The translations under genes were made by a program, and so were the position numbers. The notes under the pieces were generated by a model. That model saw nothing but the letters and a program-made list of their open reading frames with translations, was not told the DNA's origin and did no database searches. From assembly GCA_963693315.1 (NCBI GenBank), contig OY856186.1, positions 301,200,174 through 301,264,173 of the forward strand: 64,000 nucleotides of DNA, written 5' to 3'. This DNA is from Diogma glabrata (taxonomy: Eukaryota > Arthropoda > Insecta > Diptera > Cylindrotomidae). Below are positions 24,696 to 36,668 of the stretch, in pieces (the stretch's first letter is position 1; the number at the start of each line of letters is the position of its first letter).

Positions 24696-25717
24696 AAAAA
24701 TATGGAGGGGCTGAAATCTCACAGCTCTGAGATATCAAGACTTCGATCTGGGTTAGGGATTTTGATATAGTTTTCGGCAAAAAACTTTTATGAGGACATG
24801 GTTTTTAATTTTGGGTAGCGATGTATATCAAACATAACTCTTTGTTAAAGTACATGTATTTTTTTATCTCTGTTTAGAAACTTATTACAAAACTAACACG
24901 AAACATCAATACGATGCCGGAAAATTATAACAGATCATAAATTAACATAATTTAGTGAAAAGATGATACACTCAGCAAACTACTCAAAAACCTCTCCATT
25001 TAGCGTTTCAAGAAAATATTACAAAATCACAAATTCACATTTCTTTCAAAATTCCAAAAATATTGTAAAAATTAAATAAAATCAAACTTTTTTCAAAATT
25101 CCAAAAATATTCCAAAAATTAGAATAAAATCAAAGATTAAACTTTTTCTAAATTCCAATAATATTCCAAAAATTCTAAAAAATTCAAACTTTTTCCATAA
25201 TTCTAAAAATATTGCAAAAATTATTACAAAATCAACAATTGAAATTTTTTTCAAAATTTCAAAAATTATAATAAAATCAAATCAAAATCAATTTTTCAAA
25301 ATTCTTAAATTATTCCAAAAATTCTTACAAAATCAAAAATCCCGACCATCAAGATTTCTCCAAATTCAATGTTCCTACTCGTAATCACTTCAAATGAATG
25401 TTTTTTAAGCAAAAAATATGCAAATTTCCTTGTTTTGACACACTTGACGAATTTTTTGACACACTTCCGGTACAGTTATTGAACACATCGTCCAATTGGC
25501 TCTTTGCATTGAGTAAACCTATTTTTAGAAAAAAAAAATTTGAAATCCGTCCAGCGGTTTTCTAGATTTCGTAGGTTGTGATGGACGGATGGCCGAGAGA
25601 CAGACATACATTTTTTTTTTGCTGTTTTAGAATCGTCGAGAAATGCCAAAAAGGTGGGGGTAAGAATTTCACTTTTAGCTCAAGAGTGTAATACTTATGT
25701 CTTTCAGACCGAAGTAA
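24696..25717 (+). repeat. Dispersed repeat R, copy 1 (about 1.0 kb)
   Basis: Starts aaaaatatggaggggctgaa and ends ctttcagaccgaagtaat, like the copies at 30,795-32,228 and (reversed) 37,981-39,297. The middle is a roughly 50-bp minisatellite of 'caaaattccaaaaatatt' variants separated by 'aaaatcaaa'. Near the 3' side is a unique part with ccgtccagcggttttctag and 'gacggatggcc'. ACTTCGGTCTG near the start (here 'acttcgatctg') and CAGACCGAAGT at the end form a subterminal inverted repeat. It has no coding capacity, so it is probably a non-autonomous element. Confidence 0.75.
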
Positions 25718-26289
25718 TAAAGTGCTCGCTGGAGGTTGGCATAAAGCACCAATGTAAATTGAAGAAAGATTGTTGATATCGTTAATTTTATAAATTATTT
25801 CATCCTAGTTATGAATGATCTGAAGCAGTCAGTCTAAAGTTTGATGCTTAACTTTATGGCTAAACATACTTATAAGCTTATATCTGTGGTTTAGCTGATC
25901 AAAGTGATTTTTATTCAATAGGTAATTGGCATGTAATATGGCATGTCTGTTTACATTGTGTATATTAATTAAATGGAAACCACATACGTTTCAGAAGTAA
26001 ATACTCATGCCAAAGAAAAATTAAGCAAGAATTTCATGTTTGGTAACAACCTAAAAGCTTGGAATTGAAACCGTTTTGAATCACCGAATCGAAAAAGGAC
26101 CTCAAAGCAAAAAGAAAAATCTCATAATATATTCATAAACATTTAAAACAAATATACCCAATATCGAATATGCCCAATATATATTCGCCACAACGGGTGT
26201 TGTATGTACAGATTTCCGATTTTCGATTATCGTTCGAACATCGATAATCGTTAGTATAATAAAACCGAATTAAAACGTGTTTCGAAAAT
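25718..26289. other. Intergenic, no recognised feature
   Basis: AT-rich sequence between repeat R and a small MITE. It holds one short palindromic word pair, 'cgattatcgttcga' and 'tcgataatcg' near 26,225. No gene was seen. Confidence 0.4.
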
Positions 26290-26567
26290 TGTTAAAAATT
26301 TTAGAGGTAAGGAAAGTTTAAAGTTAATAGTGCTCGAATGTTTTAACCAATTTTAATAATTTTTAACTTGCCGATTTCAAAAAGTAGCTTTTTCTTTTTA
26401 ATGTTTTATTATTTAGTTACCCAAAACACACTAAAATTTTAGACAATTGTAATTTGAAATTTTTTGTACTTAGTGAAATTTACTTTAACTTAATTTATTA
26501 TATAATCGGTTAACCCTTTCGAGCAAAATTTAACTTTAAACTTTCTTTGCCCTTAAAATTCTTAATA
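26290..26567. mobile_element. Small palindromic MITE-like element
   Basis: Imperfect inverted arms of about 55-60 bp. The left arm has ggaaagtttaaagttaat followed by tgctcgaa; the right arm is the complement of gcaaagaaagtttaaagtta followed by gctcgaa. The 150-bp AT-rich middle has no frame. No TSD was found. Confidence 0.6.
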
Positions 26568-26824
26568 AATCGAGTCACCCTGGGTCAAAACTTCAAAAAA
26601 AAATAAACTTGTATTCAATTTTTTTATACTAAAAACTACCCAAGTTTTAGAGAAATCGGAAATGGTCGTGTTCACATCATCGTCGTCATGATTCAATATT
26701 CAATCTTTATTGAAATTTTTGATCGAGGTGACGGATGCTGAACCCGATCATTTTGCATCAATTGTATATGCTTGGTATTCAAAAAGAATAGGTGAAATAA
26801 AAATAAATCCGTTTTTAATAAATA

Positions 26825-27346
26825 ACAATTAATTCAGTAAATTATTTGTGATATAACATCACTCCGATGGAAAATCTCCCATCAAGAATATAAGAACTGA
26901 ATCTAAAAAATTATGGTGCAAATTATGAAACTTTTTGCAATCCATACAATTTTCGACCGATCTAGTTTCGAACCAATAAGAAAGAAAATTTTAAACTGTT
27001 ATTCAATACTAGTATGTCTAGAGTATAACAAAACAGTGAGCACTAGAGAAACTAATTGACTAAAACTGAATCTATTAAATATATGTTTATTGTTTATGTA
27101 AATTTATTGTTTTCTTACACTTCGCTAGAAATGTAATTATGTCGGTTAGCCGTGATGAGAATGATAAACTTTTTTAAAGTTTAAAATTTTCTCATTGGCT
27201 CGAAACTAGATCGGTCGAAAATTGTATGGATTGCAAAAAGTTTCATAGTTTGCACCATAATTTTTGAGATTCAGTTCTTATATTCTTGATTGGAGATTTT
27301 TCATCGGAGTGATGTTATATCACAAATAATTTACTGAATTAATTGT
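26825..27346. repeat. 522-bp foldback repeat
   Basis: Both ends read ACAATTAATTCAGTAAATTA inwards. Inverted arms of about 170 bp continue through 'atcactccgatgg' and gaccgatctagtttcgaacc. The middle ('caatactagtatgtctagag') is related to the tandem units at 36,767-37,580. The hAT at 27,347 inserted at its right edge; its 8-bp TSD is the last 8 bp of this repeat. Confidence 0.7.
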
Positions 27347-27536
27347 CAGGGCCAGCGCTTCCATGGAACAGTACGAACAGTTTGACGGGGCGCTAAAATT
27401 GGAGGGCGGCAAAACCCAATTAATAAAAATAAATTTAAAATAATAAACTAAATATTTTAACTACCGAAATTTATTACCAAAAATATTTTTTCCACTGGGT
27501 AAAAATTCTTAAATTTTTTTTGTATAATTTCTTTCA

Positions 27537-28988
27537 ATGCAATCTTTGGCATTCAGGGGTGGGTCAGACAGGTTATACGACAAAAAAAATGGTAATTTTC
27601 TCAAATTAGTAGAAGCAATTGCTGAATTTGACAATGTTCTTTCAGAACACCTACGACGGATAACTAATAATGAGACGCAAAACAAATATTTGCATAAAAG
27701 CATTCAGAATGAACTAATTTCAATCGTGTCTAAAGTTATTCAAAATAAAATCGATGATATGATAAAAGGTGCAAAATATTTTTCGATAATTGTTGATTGT
27801 ACTCCAGATCAGAGCCGCAATGAACAATTATCACTTATTGTTAGAGTTGTTCATAGAAATCAAAACAAACATGGAATTAAGAAGCTTTTTATGGTTTTTT
27901 AAAAGCTAGAGATACGACGGGTAAGGGCTTAACGAATTTAGTTTTAGACCGACTAACTTTTCTAAAATTTTCAATTAGTGATTGCAGGGGGCAAGGCTAT
28001 GATAATGGCTCAAATATGAAGGGAAAAAACATTGGAATGCAAGCTCAAATTAAACAAATAGAACCCCGAGCATTTTTTGTGCCATGCGCATCACATTCAG
28101 CTAACCTAGTCCTTCTGGATTCAGTTTAATGTTTACTTCAAGCTGTAAATTTTTTTGATACTGTCCAATGTTTATATGTTTTTTTTTCTAGTTCTGTTTC
28201 AAGATGGGACATTTTGAAACACAATGTGAAAACATTAACTCTCAAGCCACTCTGTACGACAAGATGGGAAAGCCGCTTAGAAGCTTTCAAACCCTTAATG
28301 TGTAGTTTATGTAATATTTATGACGCTTTAGTTCAAATAGGAAGTGACAAGGATAAGGACGGAATAACAAGAAATAACGCGAATAGTTTATCTCTCAAAA
28401 TTATTCAATTTGAATTTATTTGTTCATTAATTATTTGGTATAATATTCTTGATAAAATGAATATATTTAGCAAATATTTACAAAGTCCTGCTATTTGTTT
28501 AACGACGGCAGTACATTTGTTAGAGGGCACAAAAGAGTTTTTGACGAACTTACGAAATGAGGAAAAATTTCAGGGGTTTATCTTGCAAGCTAATGAAATA
28601 GCTTTAAAATTAGATGTTCCACCAAATTTCCCGGATGCTCCAAGGCGCCCTAGTCGAAAACCTCAACTTTTTTCGTACGAATGTAGAGACGAAATTATAT
28701 CAAATCCTGAACAAAAATTTGAAGTTGAATTTTATTTTCAAATCCTTGATCAGGCGATTCAACCTGTTAGCGAACGGTTTGATCAAATTTCGGAACACAA
28801 TAATATTTTCAAATTTTTGCATAATATTTCTGTGGCTTCATTAAATGCTTCTGATCTTTTAAATAATTGTCTTTCCCTAGAAAAGCAATTTAACTATCAA
28901 TACAAAGTCTGATATAGTAGGTTTAGATTTATGGGACGAAATTAAAACATCCCAAAGTATAGTTTCAGGAACTTTAAGGCCTATAGAA
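27537..28988 (+). pseudogene. hAT-A transposase, N-terminal and central part
   Basis: Family features in order: QSLAFRG, GAKYFSIIVDCTPDQSRNEQ with the catalytic-type Asp of the first RNase H-like strand, then after a frameshift near 27,898 TTGKGLTNLV, then CRGQGYDNGSNMKGKNIGMQ and FFVPCASHSANLVLLDSV. A TAA follows at about 28,127, then SSVSRWDIL, TTRWESRLEAFKPL and the insertion-domain region with PDAPRRPSRKPQLF. A third break near 28,907 shifts the frame again (DLWDEIKTSQSIV). This is the ZMYM1-like/TTF-type hAT family, whose enzymes cut and rejoin transposon ends in the nucleus. The multiple stops show it is inactive. The reading continues at 36,129 beyond the nested element. Confidence 0.85.
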
Positions 28989-29130
28989 CAGTGGCGTAGC
29001 TAGCATGGGTGACAACCGGGGCGGATATTGTGGTGTCACCCCAAAAATAAAAACTGTCAATAATAATAAAAAGCTGATAAACGCAATTTATAATTTTTAC
29101 AGTACAGTAATACAAATGAAGATTATTATT

Positions 29131-29650
29131 AATAAGCTACATTGGGTCATTGTTGCCCGAAAGTAATTTTTAATTAATTTTAATTTGATGAAACTCCTAT
29201 CACACGAAGCCACTAATACGCAAATAGTCATAAATAACTTTAGTGCGACCGTAAGATTCGGAAGAAATTCTGAAAAATCCTATTCTACGATGAATTTCAA
29301 AAAGTCAAGGTACACCCAGCTAGAAACTCAACCTTGGTATCTCTATGAGGAGTTCTGTTACGATACCTCATCATAAAAACTGGCAAATTTTGATACAGAT
29401 AATTTCAACTCTTCACTTTTTGCCAAAAGCTAAGTGTTTGTCTGCACAACCTCGAACAATGAAGCTAAATTGACTTAAGTCTAGTTCGGAGTTCAACACT
29501 GAATCGGTCAGGACATTCCAACATGTCCTTTTTAAATTGAGCTCTCAGTGTCAGTCCAACATCAGGGGCAAGCTCACCAGCCATTGGTTTTTTACGACGA
29601 ATTCAGCTTTCCATTGGAATGTCATCGGAGGACTGATTTTTTCGCAGCAA
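29131..29650 (-). pseudogene. hAT-B transposase, C-terminal part
   Basis: On the minus strand RRKKPMAGELAPDVGLTLRA (about 29,480-29,600) matches the basic patch before the C-terminal region of ZMYM1-type transposases. Further on, FLPNLTVALKLFMTICVLVA followed by SCDRSFIKLKLIKNYFRATM (about 29,140-29,270) is the hAT dimerisation domain, with SCDRSF in place of the usual SGERSF. Stops and frameshifts separate the pieces. Weaker related sequence continues up to about 29,800. Confidence 0.72.
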
Positions 29651-30359
29651 GAATTATTGCCTTTTCTACAATGTGATTTCGTTACAAATTGACTCTATTT
29701 TTGTAACTAATTGATCAATGTTCCAGCCCTTGCTTTGCAATCCAATCTGAGCACAGATATTATTTCCCTTAAAATATCATTCCAAAACAAAAGAACTACG
29801 AGATTGATTCAAGAACTGTACAATTATAAACCGACCCTCACATGAAATATATATGTGAAAATAAGATATAGTTCAATTAATCTCAAATACTTAAATTTTA
29901 AAATAAAAAATTCATGATATAAGGCCAAAGAAATATGTTTTCATGGAAATAGTTATTAACTTTATTCAACTACTGTTATATTGGATATAACACTTTATAT
30001 TTTAAATAAGCCAGCGTTTCTTAAACTCGGGGTCGCGACCCCAACTGGGGTCTTTAGATTTTTTCATGGGGTCGCGAGAAATTCCCAATTTAAAAAAATA
30101 TATAAAATATATATATTAAAAAAATAAATTTTCCCTATATATGAATGTCTTAAATTAACAAACTTTGCAAGGTTTTTGAATTAATTTTTCAAGGTTTTAG
30201 AATTGGATGACTTTTTAAATTTTGTAATGTTTTAACTTATCTTTTGGTGACATTCCACAATCCACAATACAATTTTGTAGTCGGATCGTTCAATAATTCA
30301 ATATTCATAACTCAATAATTCAATATTTCACAACACCGTTGGATAATTCAGCCTTTTAA

Positions 30360-30693
30360 CATAAAACTTAAAGATATACAACATATGCACATAAAAGCTC
30401 AAGAAGAATTTGCTGAACTTTCCTGCCATAGTACTTTGAAAGCACTATTTAAGAATCAAATACCAGGAAATTTTTTTGGTTGTCAATTAAAAGGGAGAAA
30501 CAGTTCAAATTATTTTGACATTTTCCACCACATATTTTTGCGAAAATGCATTTTCATCCTTATTGTATATATATTAAATCAAAATATCGCTCTCAATTGC
30601 GCAATATTAAAAATGTATTGAGACCAGCGCTTTCGGAAATCGAGTCACAATTAACGTTACTTTGCTCTAAAAAGCAAGCACACCCATCACATT
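30360..30693 (+). pseudogene. hAT-C transposase, ZBED5/FAM200-like C-terminal remnant
   Basis: Encodes IKAQEEFAELSCHSTLKALF, then in shifted frames TTYFCENAFSSL, KSKYRSQLRN and ALSEIESQLTLLCSKKQAHP before a stop. This order (EFAEL-S, TYLCE-GFS, KTKYR-RL, then a SKKQAHPSH end) is the usual C-terminus of ZBED5/FAM200-type hAT transposases. At least two frameshifts are present. The rest of the gene has been deleted. Confidence 0.75.
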
Positions 30694-30794
30694 AAAAAAT
30701 ATTTTAATGTTTTATTTATTTTAATACTTAATAATATAACTAGAAAAGGTTATTAATCTTTATTTTTTATTAACTTTCATATTGTTTTAACTAG

Positions 30795-32228
30795 AAAAAT
30801 ATGGAGGGGCTGAAATCTCACAGCTCTGAGATATCAAGACTTCGGTCTGGGTTAAGGATTTTGATATAGTTTTCGGCAAAAAACTTTTATGAGGACATGG
30901 TTTTTAGTTTTGGGCAGCGATGTATATCAAACATAACTCTTTGTCAAAGTTTAAGTATTTTTTTATCTCTGTTTAGAAATTTATTACAAAACTAACACGA
31001 AACATCAATACGATGCCAGAAAATTATAACAGATCATAAATTAACATAATTTAGTGAAAAGATGATACACTCAGCAAACTACTCAAAAACCTATCTATTA
31101 AGCGTTTCGAGAAAATATTACAAAATCACAAATTCATATTTCTTTCAAAATTCCAAAAACATTGTAAAAATGAAATAAAATCAAACTTTTTCAATATTCC
31201 AAAAATATTCTAAAAATTAGAATAAAATCAAATATTTAAACTTTTTATAAATTCCAATAATATTCCAAAAATTCTTAAGAATTCAAACTTTTCCAAAATT
31301 CTAAAAATATTGCAAAAATCATTACAAAATCAAAAATTAAAACTTTTTTCAAAACTCCAAAAACTTTAATAAAATCAAAAATTTAAAATTTTTCAAAATT
31401 CTAAAAATATTCCAAAAATTCTTATAAAATCAAAAATTAAAACTTTTTCCAAAATTCTAAAAATATTGCAAAAATTATTACAAAATCAAATATACAAACA
31501 TTTTTCAAAATTCCAAAAATATTTCAAAAACTATAACAAATTCAAAAATTTCCATGTCCAATTTCATTTTCAATTACATTTACATCATAAAAACAGCTAC
31601 ATTTTTTTTCCAAAAAATTGGCTAAAAAAATAAATGAAACGATTTTTTGACACACTTGACATACTTATAATGCCATAATTCTCAATAATAATAATAAAAT
31701 TTCATGTCATACAAATTATTAATTTTATTTTTTTCCGAAAAATTGGGTAAAATAGTCAATAAAAATCTTTCTTTTGACACACTTGACAACATTTTTTTGA
31801 CAAACTTAGAATGCAATAATCTAGTTTTTGATCTCACATACCAATCCCTACCATCAAGGTTTCTCCAAATTCAATGTTCCTACTCGTAATCACTTAAAAT
31901 GGACGTTTTTTAAGCCAAAAATGTGAAAATTTGTTGTTTTTGACACACTTAATGATTTTTTCGACACACTTCCGGTACAGTTATCGAATACAGCGTCCTT
32001 TCGGACCTGTCCCTTGAGTATACATATTTTGAGAAAGAAAAATTTTTTGAAATCCCTCCAGCGGTTTTCCCTGCAGCGTAGGTAATGACGGACGGCCGGA
32101 CGGATACATTTTATTTTTGCTTTTTTAGAATCAGTAGGTTCTAAAACGTCGTGAAATTCCAAAGGGGGGGTAAGAATTTCACTTTCGGCTCATGAATGTA
32201 ATACTTAGGTCTTTCAGACCAAAGTAAT
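30795..32228 (+). repeat. Dispersed repeat R, copy 2 (1.43 kb)
   Basis: The longest copy. Same start and end words as copy 1, a longer minisatellite middle and an extra part with repeated 'ttgacacacttgac' words. It lies inside hAT-C, so it is the innermost layer of the nest. Confidence 0.78.
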
Positions 32229-32439
32229 GTTAAAAATTTTTATTTTTATATTAGCTGAAAATAAAATAGTTTTTGTTGTTTAATTAAACGTTTTTTTTTT
32301 TATAACGTTTATTTGTCAAAAAAAATATAGGTGGGTCGCCAAAATATGGCATTTTAAATTTGGGGTCGCAATACAAAAAAGTTTAAGAACCGCTGAATAA
32401 GCCTCATTCTGTTGTCAGAACCATGTTACTGAGTACTAA

Positions 32440-33660
32440 GTAGTTGTCCAAATCACGGTGAAATTGTTTGTAAATATCTTTTCTTTGCATGAATAATAAA
32501 CTGCCAACTTCGAGATGAAGTTGTCATTACTTCATTTTTTTTCAGTGTAAGAATTTCATCGCTTATATCAGCGGCTTTTTTCCATGTAAAGGAAAAAATC
32601 CAAGGAATACTTCCCTGATTTCCACTGATTTTCCACCATCAATTTTAACATAACGAATCACTTCTGACATTTGATCAATATGCGAAATGTCAGGTGTGCT
32701 ATCAAACATAATTCCAAAATATTTAACCGATTTAATTTCGTTGACAAGCTTAAACTTTACGTGGTTCGCTAAAACATTTATGAACTCATTTTGTATATCT
32801 GGTGACAAATATAATAATTTTGATAATTTACCATGCTCCACATTCAATTCCATTTCTGTTTTTCATTATATATTAACTGCAAGGCTGCGTCTCCTATCGT
32901 TTTATGAAATTTTAACCTCATTTCCAAAGTTTGTCACTTTTAAAAGTTCTCCAGATGTTCATTTGAAGTTTCATGGTCGGTAAATTTGGGATTTAGTTTC
33001 CACCACTTCTGAAATCCAGTCGTAGATTTTGTATTATTACTATTGGTGACAGCCAATATACGACAGAAGAAGAAGTACAGGTTATTATTCATAGGAGAAT
33101 AGACCATACATGACCGCAGAATTTTTTCACCATAAGGCATCACTTTATAATACCATTCTTTAGAAAGATGGCGAATATCACCTTTTATGTCCAACCCGTG
33201 TCTAGATACAGTAGCAAACGACCCTTCTCTATTTTGAAAATGTTCACTTCCTTTTTTATGATTTCAATGCGAACATTATCAGAGACGAGTATATTCCAAT
33301 GTGATACATCTCTTAAGTCCTGAAGTGATTCACCCATGCAAATACTGTCTTCGATAGTAGAAGCATTAACAGCATTATCACTGTCATTTTCAGTATTTTT
33401 TCTGATTCGTCTTTATCATAGGTTATCATTATTAGTTCTGTATTGTCGCTGTTACTTTCCGAAGATGAGCCAATATTCTCTGAAACATTCGTTGCATCAA
33501 CGTGAGAATCAGTTTCTTTTGATGAACCTTGGATATCATCGGGTTTTGTAACATATTTATAGATGGATCCGGATATGCTATGAACTGCATCTATTTTAGC
33601 CTGTTTGGGCTTTCTCTGCTGGAACCCACTTTTTCTTTAAGAAGCATGAATTCCTCGTGG
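32440..33660 (-). pseudogene. hAT-B transposase, N-terminal part
   Basis: Reading leftwards: an acidic Ser/Asp/Glu-rich N-terminus (SSKETDSHVDATNVSENIGS). Then a TTF-type zinc-finger region (EWYYKVMPYGEKILRSCMVY, then GFQKWWKLNPKFTDHETSNE at 32,940-33,194). Then LYLSPDIQNEFINVLANHVK and YFGIMFDSTPDISHIDQMSE, with the catalytic-type Asp (32,563-32,853). This is the same ZMYM1-like family as hAT-A but clearly a different member, and the zinc finger is retained. Frameshifts and stops separate the blocks. The rest of the enzyme lies beyond hAT-C. Confidence 0.8.
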
Positions 33661-33869
33661 CATATTTATTTTTTTGGGATATTTGCTAAACGAAATCTAA
33701 AAAATATTTTTAATTATAGTAGGTATCAGCAAAGCATTAATTCTAAATATATTTGTAGGATACATATATGTCTATTTTATAATAAGTACACTGTGTTAAC
33801 GAGTAAATACACCGCCAAGAGAATTAATTTATTTAAAATTCCTTGTAACAACTTATATTAAATAATATT

Positions 33870-34303
33870 TGATAAAATGGAATACACAAATCATATGCCT
33901 AATATTATAAGGAACTATTTAAAAAAATATAAGCATAAAATCCTAAAAGATATTTTATATAAAGAATTGAAATCAAAATTATATATCCAATTAGAATCAT
34001 GCTCAATAATTTACAAAATTAAATGTGATTTTTGTGAAAAATTTTACATCGGGAAAACCGGAAAATGTTTTAAGGAATACCTTTCTAAGAAGAAAAATAA
34101 ACAAAATTTAAAGTTTATTTTTGCAAACCATTTACATAGTTAATAACAATAGCTACACCACTTTTTAAAAAAATTTGAAGGTTTTACATTTATGTAGCCA
34201 AGGATCTCTAAAAGAATCACTTGATGAGTTTGAAATTTACAAGGGATTTAAAACCCAACAAAATGTAATTTCAAATGATAAACTTTCATTTAATCTAAAT
34301 ATA
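33870..34303 (+). pseudogene. Penelope-like element, GIY-YIG endonuclease remnant
   Basis: Encodes IIYKIKCDFCEKFYIGKTGK: the 'YK(I/L)xCxxCxxFYIGxTG' signature of the GIY-YIG domain at the C-terminus of Penelope-like retroelements, with the CxxC typical of that group. Downstream, LKFIFANHLHS matches the usual 'FAxHL' motif. After a stop, SLKESLDEFEIYKGFK matches the final 'L..LE.FEIYK' block. No reverse transcriptase is found upstream, so only the 3' end is present. It lies inside hAT-B, just outside its transposase. Confidence 0.8.
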
Positions 34304-34378
34304 TAAATATACAAAACTGAAAACAAACAGTATGAGTATGTATCCTATAAAAATTTATAGGATATTTACTTAAATTTT

Positions 34379-35845
34379 ATTTTTAATTAAATTATTTTTA
34401 ATTGATTTTTGGGAAAAAATTTCGTTCACTTGTTTTTTAAATAAAATATCGTCTACATCACGGCAATTTATATAAAGATTCTAAAAATTCACGGTTGCCA
34501 TTGCGCACCTGGCCGCACCTCTTCGCAGCCAGGTGTAAACAGGTATGATTTCGATACATTTATACGTTCATAACGTACATTGATTAATTCTATATCAAAT
34601 TAAAGCTAATTTTTTTCTATTAATTATCATATATGGTTGCCTAATTAAATCCGGCCGCAAATAAGGGTTGCTGGCTGTTAAAGATGATAAATATTTAAGG
34701 TAGAGTAAAAGAGAGTTAAATCAATATTAATTTTTTGGGAACATTCCTAGTTTATCCCCCCAAATAAATTTACGTTTTTTTTCAGATAAATAACAAGATT
34801 AGGTGCTCTGCATCCTAATTATGAAAAAAAAAATTTGCGGAAATGAGGGGATCAAAAGTTATAAGGGATAAAACTTTCAATTTTATATTGTCCCCCTGCG
34901 GCGCAGGGGACGCGGAGGCCACGCGGGGAGGGGGGGGGGGGTATCGCACGGGGGGGGGGCGGTGCTATTTTTTATCGAAGTTGTGCAAGATCGAAGTTGT
35001 GCAGAAGCGAGTCAAAAAAAAAAACAAAAAACAAATCAAGTTACTTCTAAAAAATCAAAGGGGGGACCAAGGTATTTTTTTTAAATTCAATATTCTAGTG
35101 TGTGATAAAATATAAATAAATAATAAATAAAAATAAGGAAAAAAGGAAAAAAAAAAAAAACTAAAAAAAAAACCAAATTGAAAGTTTAATCTTTTATAAC
35201 TTTTGACCCCCTCATTTCCCAAATTTTTTTTTTTCATAATTAGGATGCAGAGGACCTAATCTTTCTATTTATCTGAAAAAAAACGCAAATTTATTTGGGG
35301 GGATAAACTAGGATTCTACCATTTTTTGTTGTAATTTTTGAATTTGTCATTTTGAAAAGGAAGACAATTTTTTTGGAGTATTTATTAAGTCGTCTCTATT
35401 ACTCCCCGGTGGTTGAGAACACTAACATTCGACGCATGCGCAATGGCTTAAGAGCGTCGCACAGCTGGCAATCGCTATCCTCGTCTGACAAATGATGCTA
35501 CGCGCTAGCTTTCTTTCACTCTACCTTAAATATTTATCATCTTTAACAGCCAGCAACCCTTATTTGCGGCCGGATTTAATTAGGCAACCATATATGATAA
35601 TAAATAGAAAAAAATTAGCTTTAATTTGATATAGAATTAATCAATGTACGTTATGAACGTATAAATGTATCGAAATCATACCTGTTTACACCTGGCTGCG
35701 AAGAGGTGCGGCCAGGTGCGCAATGGCAACCGTGAATTTTTAGAATCTTTATATAAATTGCCGTGATGTAGACGATATTTTATTTAAAAAACAAGTGAAC
35801 GAAATTTTTTCCCAAAAATCAATTAAAAATAATTTAATTAAAAAT
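34379..35845. repeat. 1.47-kb foldback element inside hAT-B
   Basis: Inverted arms 34,379-34,883 and 35,175-35,845, matching closely from ATTTTTAATTAAATT inwards through ccaggtgtaaacaggtatga and atccggccgcaaataagggt. The right arm has about 185 bp extra near 35,325-35,510, including 'cgacgcatgcgcaatgg'. The core is GC-rich and then purine-rich. No gene. No TSD was recognised. Confidence 0.8.
34891..34970 (+). other. G-run core with short hairpin
   Basis: The window is otherwise AT-rich, but this core has a perfect hairpin (CCCCTGC-GGC-GCAGGGG at 34,893-34,909). Runs of 13 or more and about 10 guanines follow at about 34,928-34,960. It could form G-quadruplex DNA. Confidence 0.8.
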
Positions 35846-36120
35846 ACTGGCGGCCAAATTTTGATAGGCAACCTGGTAGATATATATTCTCCTAATTATA
35901 AATATACATAAAAATTTGGTTTTAGCAAAAAATCGATGAGCGCACTAATCCTGCAGTCGGATCTCGTACTATATGGATAACCTGGTTAAAATGGTTTCTA
36001 AGTGATTTATCGTTGAAAACATTGTGATGGTTTGTTTTTAAGTTTTTTACGGTCGGGTGTCACCCCAAAACGGGTGACACCCGGGGCGGACCGCCCCCCG
36101 TCCCCCTAGCTACGCCGCTG

Positions 36121-36410
36121 CTATAGAATCATTAGATTTTATATTTGAAAAGAAATTCGACCAGTTATTCCCAAATCTAGTTGTAGCTCTTAGAATTCTA
36201 TTGACAATACCAGTCACAGTAGCTTCCGGGGAACGTAGCTTTTCTAAATTAAAAATTATTAAAAATTATTTACGTAGTACAATAGGACAAGAAAGACTGG
36301 TAGATTTAGCTAGAATATCTATAGAAAGTGAATTTCTGAGCAACTTGGATTATAGTGACTTGATAGACGACTTTGCAAGAATCAAAGCGCGTAAAATAAA
36401 ATTTAATTAA
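36121..36410 (+). pseudogene. hAT-A transposase, C-terminal dimerisation domain
   Basis: Continues the frame left at 28,988: FPNLVVALRILLTIPVTVAS, then SGERSFSKLKIIKNYLRS, then QERLVDLARISIESEF and an acidic tail ending at a TAA at 36,408-36,410. This is an intact hAT C-terminal dimerisation domain of the ZMYM1-like family, needed for transposase multimerisation. About 280 bp of AT-rich sequence separate the stop from the hAT-A terminal repeat. Confidence 0.87.
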
Positions 36411-36668
36411 ATAATATATTTTACAATTTAAAAATACACGCTTGAATTTTAGTGCTATTCATCCAATTTTTTTTAATTTTTTGTTATTGAAATTCGTACG
36501 CTAGATTAGAACGATAACAATATTTAATCTTTTATTTAATTTTTTAATGTTTATTTTTGAGGACTATTCCTACGTGGGATACCTCGTTAAAAAAAATGCA
36601 CTGCATATCCTACCTTTTGGGTGATGTAGAAACGGATTATTTACGACAAATAGATTTTTTTAGGGTGG

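Larger units (their letters stand above)
30013..32395 (+). mobile_element. hAT-C: ZBED5-like hAT inserted in hAT-B
   Basis: The left end is (C)AGCGTTTCTTAAACT and the right end is the complement of CAGCGGTTCTTAAACTTTTT. AATAAGCC flanks both (30,005-30,012 and 32,396-32,403), with the first C of the left end shared with the duplication. Subterminal GGGGTCGC words lie at both ends. It splits the hAT-B transposase between its N- and C-terminal parts. It holds a plus-strand C-terminal transposase relic and a copy of repeat R. Confidence 0.82.
28989..36120 (-). mobile_element. hAT-B: second hAT transposon inserted in hAT-A
   Basis: Ends are CAGTGGCGTAGCTAG on the left and the complement of CAGCGGCGTAGCTAGG on the right, with GGGTGACACCC-type subterminal words. 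The 8-bp TSD CTATAGAA sits at 28,981-28,988 and 36,121-36,128. Removing 28,989-36,128 restores the hAT-A frame (Pro-Ile-Glu-Ser-Leu-Asp). It encodes its own minus-strand ZMYM1-like transposase relic and is itself interrupted by hAT-C, a Penelope-like fragment and a foldback element. Confidence 0.9.

Noticed and set aside
30795..32228. Repeat R as a Helitron
   Set aside because: Copy 2 is flanked by ctag in the right orientation, but copies 1 and 3 are not, and no 3' hairpin at the usual distance was found. Left unclassified.
34843..35115. 90-codon frame through the G-rich core
   Set aside because: It is made of homopolymer runs and inverted-repeat sequence, with no recognisable domain.
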